From NCBI GenBank assembly GCA_014376325.1, contig JACMRP010000358.1, forward strand, positions 1-10,045: a stretch of 10,045 nt of DNA. Direction: 5' to 3'. Position numbers and translations under genes: made by a program. This document shows positions 6,698 through 10,045 of this stretch, piece by piece; position 1 is the first letter of the stretch, and each line of letters begins with the position of its first letter. The notes under the pieces were generated by a model that worked only from the letters and a program-made list of their open reading frames with translations, did no database searches and was not told the origin of the DNA. Source of the DNA: Pseudobdellovibrionaceae bacterium (GTDB taxonomy: Bacteria > Bdellovibrionota > Bdellovibrionia > Bdellovibrionales > Bdellovibrionaceae).

Positions 6698-8173
6698 CTA
6701 CCCGATCTTTGCCAAAACTTTATTTGCGCGATCCACCAACGAACTCGTCGCCATTAACGGCACCAGAATTTTTAACTCAGTACCTTGTGGCTTGCCGATC
6801 ACCGCCACCCGAATCGGGAAGAATAGATTTTTCCCTTTCGTGTTCGTTTTGGTTTTTACTTCTTCCTGGATTTTAAGAAATTCTTCTTCGCTGAGATGCT
6901 TTTTGCCAGAAGCTTGAACCAGGTCTCGCCACGCGGTCAGCACCGGTTTCGAAGTTTCCCACGCGAGCGCTTCGTCCGCCTCCGGCAGCACCACGAACGA
7001 ACCATCGTTCAGCGGTCGATACAGTTCGATCGCGTCGCTCAAAATTTCCATCGAAGTCTTAAAAGCCGCGATGGACTTGTCTTGCCACTCTGGATCTTGC
7101 GGCAGAACCATTTTTTCGCGAGCCAAAAATGGCTGAATCAAGTCCCAAATTTTTGCGTTTGGAAGTGCGCGCAAATGAGTCGCGTTCATCCACTTTAATT
7201 TGACTCGGTCAAACACGGCACCAGAATTATGCAAACGATCCAGGCTGAATCCGTCGATCATTTCTTGCAACGTCAGGATTTCTTTTCCGTCCGGATGTGA
7301 CCACCCAAGAAGCGCGATAAAATTCAAGACCGCCTCTGGCAAATAACCTTCTTCCTTAAACTGCCCGGTTGCGACCGCGCCCTTACGTTTCGAAAGCTTT
7401 TGCCGGTCGTCATCCAGTATCAAAGACAAATGCGCAAACTCTGGCGGCGTCCAACCCATCGCTTCGTAAAGCATGAGTTGTCGGAGCGTATTCGGCAAAT
7501 GTTCTTCGGCCCGAAGCACGTGGCTCATCTTCATCAGATGATCATCGATCACGCAGCAGAAGTTATAAACCGGCATGCCATCTGATCGAAGCATCACGAA
7601 GTCACCGACCATATCGGACGGAAACTTTACTTCGCCGCGAATGTGGTCCTTAAAGATGTAATCTTTTTTGAGCTGCTTAGTTTTGAACCGCACCACCGCT
7701 TTATCGGTTTTCAGTTTTTCTTTAGCCTGCTCAAGCGTCCAGTCTTGATACGGAGAATTGATCTGCGGAGGCTTGCCCGCGGCCTTTGCGGCTTCACGCT
7801 GAACACCGATCTCTTCTTCGCTCATGAAGCAGTAGTAGGCTTTTCCTTCGTCCAAAAGTTTAGTTGCGATTCCTTTGTAGATATCCTGGCGTTTGCTTTG
7901 GTAATAAGGCGCACACGGCCCCATGTCCTTGAGCGTTTTGAAATCGACGCCTTCGTCCCAGATCAACCCCAACCAAACAAGATCGTCAACCACTCCCCGG
8001 AGAGAATCTTCGGTCGACCGGGCTTCGTCCGTGTCCTCGATGCGCAAGACAAATTCGCCGCCGTGTTTTTTGGCGTAGAGGTAATTGTAAAGCGCAGTTC
8101 GCGCACCGCCGACGTGCAGGTAACCGGTCGGTGAAGGAGCAAAACGAACACGAACTTTGGCTGAACTAGACAT
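6698..8173 (-). CDS. gltX: glutamyl-tRNA synthetase
   Basis: GltX charges tRNA-Glu in the cytoplasm. In bacteria lacking GlnRS it also charges tRNA-Gln for later amidation; which applies here cannot be told from this window. The protein has 491 residues, the usual length. The class I signature FAPSPTGYLHVGG is at 11-23 and LRIEDTDEARS follows at about 43-53. The KMSKS-type loop is KLSKRKG (259-265), as in most bacterial GluRS. The all-helical C-terminal anticodon-binding domain covers about 330-491 and includes GKNLFFPIRVAVIG. The start ATG has a GAGGT ribosome site 6-7 bases upstream. It heads a two-gene unit with cysS and lies just downstream of the carD terminator, so it either has its own promoter in the 43 bases between or depends on read-through. 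Confidence 0.98.
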   Translation of the reverse strand: MSSSAKVRVRFAPSPTGYLHVGGARTALYNYLYAKKHGGEFVLRIEDTDEARSTEDSLRGVVDDLVWLGLIWDEGVDFKTLKDMGPCAPYYQSKRQDIYKGIATKLLDEGKAYYCFMSEEEIGVQREAAKAAGKPPQINSPYQDWTLEQAKEKLKTDKAVVRFKTKQLKKDYIFKDHIRGEVKFPSDMVGDFVMLRSDGMPVYNFCCVIDDHLMKMSHVLRAEEHLPNTLRQLMLYEAMGWTPPEFAHLSLILDDDRQKLSKRKGAVATGQFKEEGYLPEAVLNFIALLGWSHPDGKEILTLQEMIDGFSLDRLHNSGAVFDRVKLKWMNATHLRALPNAKIWDLIQPFLAREKMVLPQDPEWQDKSIAAFKTSMEILSDAIELYRPLNDGSFVVLPEADEALAWETSKPVLTAWRDLVQASGKKHLSEEEFLKIQEEVKTKTNTKGKNLFFPIRVAVIGKPQGTELKILVPLMATSSLVDRANKVLAKIG

Positions 8174-8196
8174 GAATGACCTCGATAAAACTTAAG

Positions 8197-8211
8197 CAAA
8201 CCTGCGGTTTG
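8197..8211. repeat. short inverted repeat in gltX leader
   Basis: CAAACC (8197-8202) and GGTTTG (8206-8211) pair exactly around a 3-base loop, between the carD terminator and the gltX ribosome site. It could be a leader hairpin, a second 3' hairpin for carD, or an operator. Nothing in the sequence chooses between these. Confidence 0.4.
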
Positions 8212-8216
8212 ACGCC

Positions 8217-8246
8217 AAAAAAAAGACCCGGGAATTCCCAGGTCTT
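8217..8246 (-). terminator. rho-independent terminator after carD
   Basis: Read on the minus strand, AAGACC pairs with GGTCTT, there is one mismatch, and then GGG pairs with CCC around an AATT loop. Eight T follow (the A run at 8217-8224 on plus). It lies about 48 bases past the carD stop and separates carD from gltX-cysS. Confidence 0.88.
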
Positions 8247-8293
8247 CTATTTACGCTGATATCTTTGAAAAAATCAAAAGCTTATGGATGAGC

Positions 8294-8788
8294 CTAAGGA
8301 TTGACGCCGAAAATCGCTTTAACTTCCTGCTCTTTGAAAAGCTCATCTTGGCTTGTCGCCAAAGTCAGCTCTTCTAGAAGAAGGCTGCGAGCTTTATCCA
8401 GCATGCGGCGTTCGCCAAAGCTGAGTTCCTTATCCACTTTAAGCAGAAACAAATCGCGAAGAACTTCGGCAATTTCAAACACCGAACCGGTGTTGATTTT
8501 TTCCATGTATTCGCGGTAACGGCGATTCCATGTTTGGTTGTCGATTTTTACATCGGATTCACGAAGGATTCCGACCACGCGGCCAGCATCTTCTTTAGAA
8601 ATGATCGGACGAAGTCCAACCGTCTCAACGTTGTCACGAGGGATCATCACCTTCATGCCAGTGTCGAGAATCTGAATCGAATAAAAAGTCTGCTTGTTAC
8701 CGAGGATCTCTTTCGTATCGATCGCCGTCACGCGTCCCACGCCGTAGCCTGGATAAACAGCATGATCGCCCACTTTAAAAGTCACCAT
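8294..8788 (-). CDS. carD: CarD/CdnL family RNA polymerase-binding transcription factor
   Basis: CarD-type factors bind the RNA polymerase beta subunit through an N-terminal TRCF-like domain and stabilise open complexes, often at rRNA promoters. The protein is 164 residues, normal for CdnL. The N-terminal domain (about 1-60) has FKVGDHAVYPGYGVGRV, the family hallmark, and ends in MIPRDNVETVGLRP. The C-terminal helical DNA-binding domain holds TWNRRYREYMEKI (86-98). W87 sits where the mycobacterial protein uses a tryptophan to wedge into the minor groove upstream of the -10 element. I chose the ATG at 8788 because GGGAGG lies 7 bases before it; longer in-frame versions (up to 8851) would place that ribosome site inside the gene. 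It has its own terminator. The gltX-cysS neighbourhood is commonly linked to carD. Confidence 0.96.
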   Translation of the reverse strand: MVTFKVGDHAVYPGYGVGRVTAIDTKEILGNKQTFYSIQILDTGMKVMIPRDNVETVGLRPIISKEDAGRVVGILRESDVKIDNQTWNRRYREYMEKINTGSVFEIAEVLRDLFLLKVDKELSFGERRMLDKARSLLLEELTLATSQDELFKEQEVKAIFGVNP

Positions 8789-8833
8789 CGGAAGACCTCC
8801 CATACAATAAAGACTGACTTGGAACCGTTGATG

Positions 8834-8861
8834 TTTTAACGCGTTTGACACAACTTATCAA
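8834..8861 (-). promoter_or_regulatory. possible carD promoter
   Basis: On the minus strand TTGATA (8861-8856) is followed after 16 bases by TTAAAA (8839-8834). Transcription would start near 8827, leaving a leader of about 40 bases before the ATG. The match is moderate. It lies between the upstream terminator and carD, where a promoter is needed. Confidence 0.3.
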
Positions 8862-8890
8862 TCGAAACGGGTCTTAGGTGAAAAAAAGAC

Positions 8891-8914
8891 AAAAAAACCC
8901 CGCTCTAAGCGGGG
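8891..8914 (-). terminator. rho-independent terminator after the S8 peptidase gene
   Basis: CCCCGCT (8898-8904) pairs with AGCGGGG (8908-8914) across a 3-base loop. On the minus strand the stem is followed by seven T. It begins about 32 bases after the peptidase stop codon. TTTTT on the other side could give weak termination on plus, but no plus-strand gene is nearby. Confidence 0.92.
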
Positions 8915-8945
8915 GATTTTTACTGTAATTTCAATAACTTACAGA

Positions 8946-10045
8946 TTAATTCTCACGCGCTGTATAAACAAGTGCGTAAGGTTGTTTGCCGTTTTTACCC
9001 AGTGGAACTTTGAATCCCTCAACAGTCAGGGTGTAAGTGCCTGCAGGCAAGTTCGAAAGCTCGATCACTTCGTTGTTGTTTTTGCGATCCAAGCTTCCAG
9101 CAGATTGCGGTCCGCTCAAAGTCATATCCAAGTCATTTACGAGAGCGACCGAAGCATCGGGAGAAGCCGGTGCATCTGCGTACACAAGGTTCGCTAGGAT
9201 CGCGCCGGGTTTTGAAAGCGTGATCGTGACCGCCGCTTTTTCGCCTTGGCCTAATCCCGTTTTGTTATCCACGAATTGCGTCGTCGCCAAATCTAACTGC
9301 GCCACGCGATTCAAATCGATGCGTCCGTAACCTTCATCCGAATTTGGACGACGGGTCAGAAGTTCTTGGCCCTGAGAGGCGCCGAGTTCACCGTACTGAC
9401 CCGGGAACATATCGACTGCCGTGTGCAACAAAGTTGCTTTTAGCAATGCACCCGATGGAGTCGCGATTTTCATTTTCTCTTGAAGAACTTGGCGAGCCAC
9501 GGCCGCACCACCCGCAGTCAGCGGAGTCGCCATCGAAGTTCCGCCTGCCCAAACGTAGTCCGCATTGTAAGCACCCCAAAGTTCGCTTGCGCCCGCAACG
9601 TGCGAACGTGTGCTCAAAATGTTTGTGCCCGGAGCGACGATTTCTGGTTTCGTACGGCCGTCTAAAGTTGGACCGCGAGATGAAAACATCGCGACACCAT
9701 TTGCGTTGTCTGAAATCACAGAACTGAAGATAGGTTCAGCTCCCCAAGAGTCTTTGCCCGTGCGCAATTTGCTGACCGGAACTTGAATTCCACCAGTTGC
9801 GGTGACGTTTTCTGAAGCGCCCACGGTCAATGCGTTTTTCGCAGTTCCTGGAGAACAAACCGAACCGGCGTCAACGCGTCCGTCTTTGTCCATATCGGTA
9901 CCGCTGTTACCGGCAGCGAACAAAACCAACATGTCTGGGTTGTTGAAAATATATTCATCAACACTCGAAGCCATTGAATCGTACGCGCCCAAATTTCTTG
10001 GTGAGCCCCAAGAGTTTGAATGAATGCGCGCGCCCGCAGCGTAAG
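8946..10045 (-). CDS. S8 (subtilisin-like) serine peptidase, KP-43-like, C-terminal part (cut by window edge)
   Basis: The reading frame stays open to the right edge, giving about 365 visible residues; a start at 9992 would be internal. The first visible residues, YAAGARIHSNSWG, are the subtilase core before the oxyanion site. The oxyanion-hole asparagine is in LFAAGNSG (visible N46). The catalytic serine is in GGTSMATP (visible S170, codon 9536-9534). The Asp and His of the triad lie outside the window. FSSRGPTLDGRTKPEIVAPG, CSPGTAKNALTVGA and the C-terminal beta-sandwich with DAPASPDASVALVNDLD match the KP-43/kerastase-type oxidatively stable subtilases. These carry a jelly-roll domain after the catalytic core (here about visible 255-365). 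It is almost surely exported, but the signal peptide is not in view. A DMDKDGRVD insertion looks like a calcium loop. In a predator, a role in degrading prey protein is inference. Confidence 0.95.
   Translation of the reverse strand, partial: YAAGARIHSNSWGSPRNLGAYDSMASSVDEYIFNNPDMLVLFAAGNSGTDMDKDGRVDAGSVCSPGTAKNALTVGASENVTATGGIQVPVSKLRTGKDSWGAEPIFSSVISDNANGVAMFSSRGPTLDGRTKPEIVAPGTNILSTRSHVAGASELWGAYNADYVWAGGTSMATPLTAGGAAVARQVLQEKMKIATPSGALLKATLLHTAVDMFPGQYGELGASQGQELLTRRPNSDEGYGRIDLNRVAQLDLATTQFVDNKTGLGQGEKAAVTITLSKPGAILANLVYADAPASPDASVALVNDLDMTLSGPQSAGSLDRKNNNEVIELSNLPAGTYTLTVEGFKVPLGKNGKQPYALVYTAREN

Noticed and set aside
7643..8134. 163-codon plus-strand frame opposite gltX
   Set aside because: Antisense to a clear GluRS gene, with no ribosome site or recognisable motif noticed.
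8845..8850. Perfect TTGACA hexamer on the plus strand upstream of carD
   Set aside because: No -10 element at the right distance and no plus-strand gene follows, so it is probably chance.
8789..8851. Upstream extension of carD to an earlier start
   Set aside because: The strong GGGAGG site 7 bases before the ATG at 8788 and the family's usual N-terminus favour the shorter form.
1..10045. Search by eye for CRISPR arrays, tRNA genes, insertion-sequence ends and toxin-antitoxin pairs
   Set aside because: No regularly spaced repeats, cloverleaf-like segments, transposase motifs or small paired genes were found.

Overview
The window looks like ordinary chromosome from a predatory or Bdellovibrio-like bacterium (Bdellovibrionota/Oligoflexia). 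This is an inference from gene content: a TIGR02147-family regulator, which is common in Bdellovibrio and Fibrobacter, a CarD/CdnL-type transcription factor, a KP-43-like secreted subtilase, a Nuc-type secreted nuclease, and intermediate base composition. No rRNA or marker gene fixes the taxon. No tRNA, CRISPR array, insertion sequence or phage gene was seen.

Left part (1-2446, minus strand). A compact gene string is transcribed right to left: an ABC ATPase, its FtsX/MacB-like permease (overlapping by ATGA), and, 9 bases further on, the start of uvrB, which runs off the left edge. Diverging from it is a small secreted phospholipase-D-fold nuclease (2527-3024, plus). It ends at a strong bidirectional terminator (3129-3160) shared with the convergent gene on its right.

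Middle (3210-5219). A secreted protein of unknown function (minus) and a TIGR02147 regulator (plus) diverge from an AT-rich 151-bp intergenic region. That region holds a 7+7-bp dyad and two copies of a 10-bp direct repeat. This regulator-plus-secreted-protein pair is the least understood part of the window and the best candidate for new biology.

Right part (5241-10045, minus strand). Reading right to left there is a KP-43-like S8 peptidase (5' end outside the window), a terminator, carD, a second terminator, and then gltX and cysS only 2 bases apart. CarD binds RNA polymerase. GltX and CysS charge tRNA-Glu and tRNA-Cys. The carD...gltX-cysS order resembles the widespread carD-ispD-ispF-gltX/cysS neighbourhood with ispDF missing.

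Two translation starts were moved to internal ATGs because of strong Shine-Dalgarno sequences (carD and the secreted protein), and one because of an ATGA overlap (permease). All intergenic gaps are shorter than 300 bases. I do not see a clear, self-contained undescribed defence or biosynthetic system; the remaining oddities are listed as findings.
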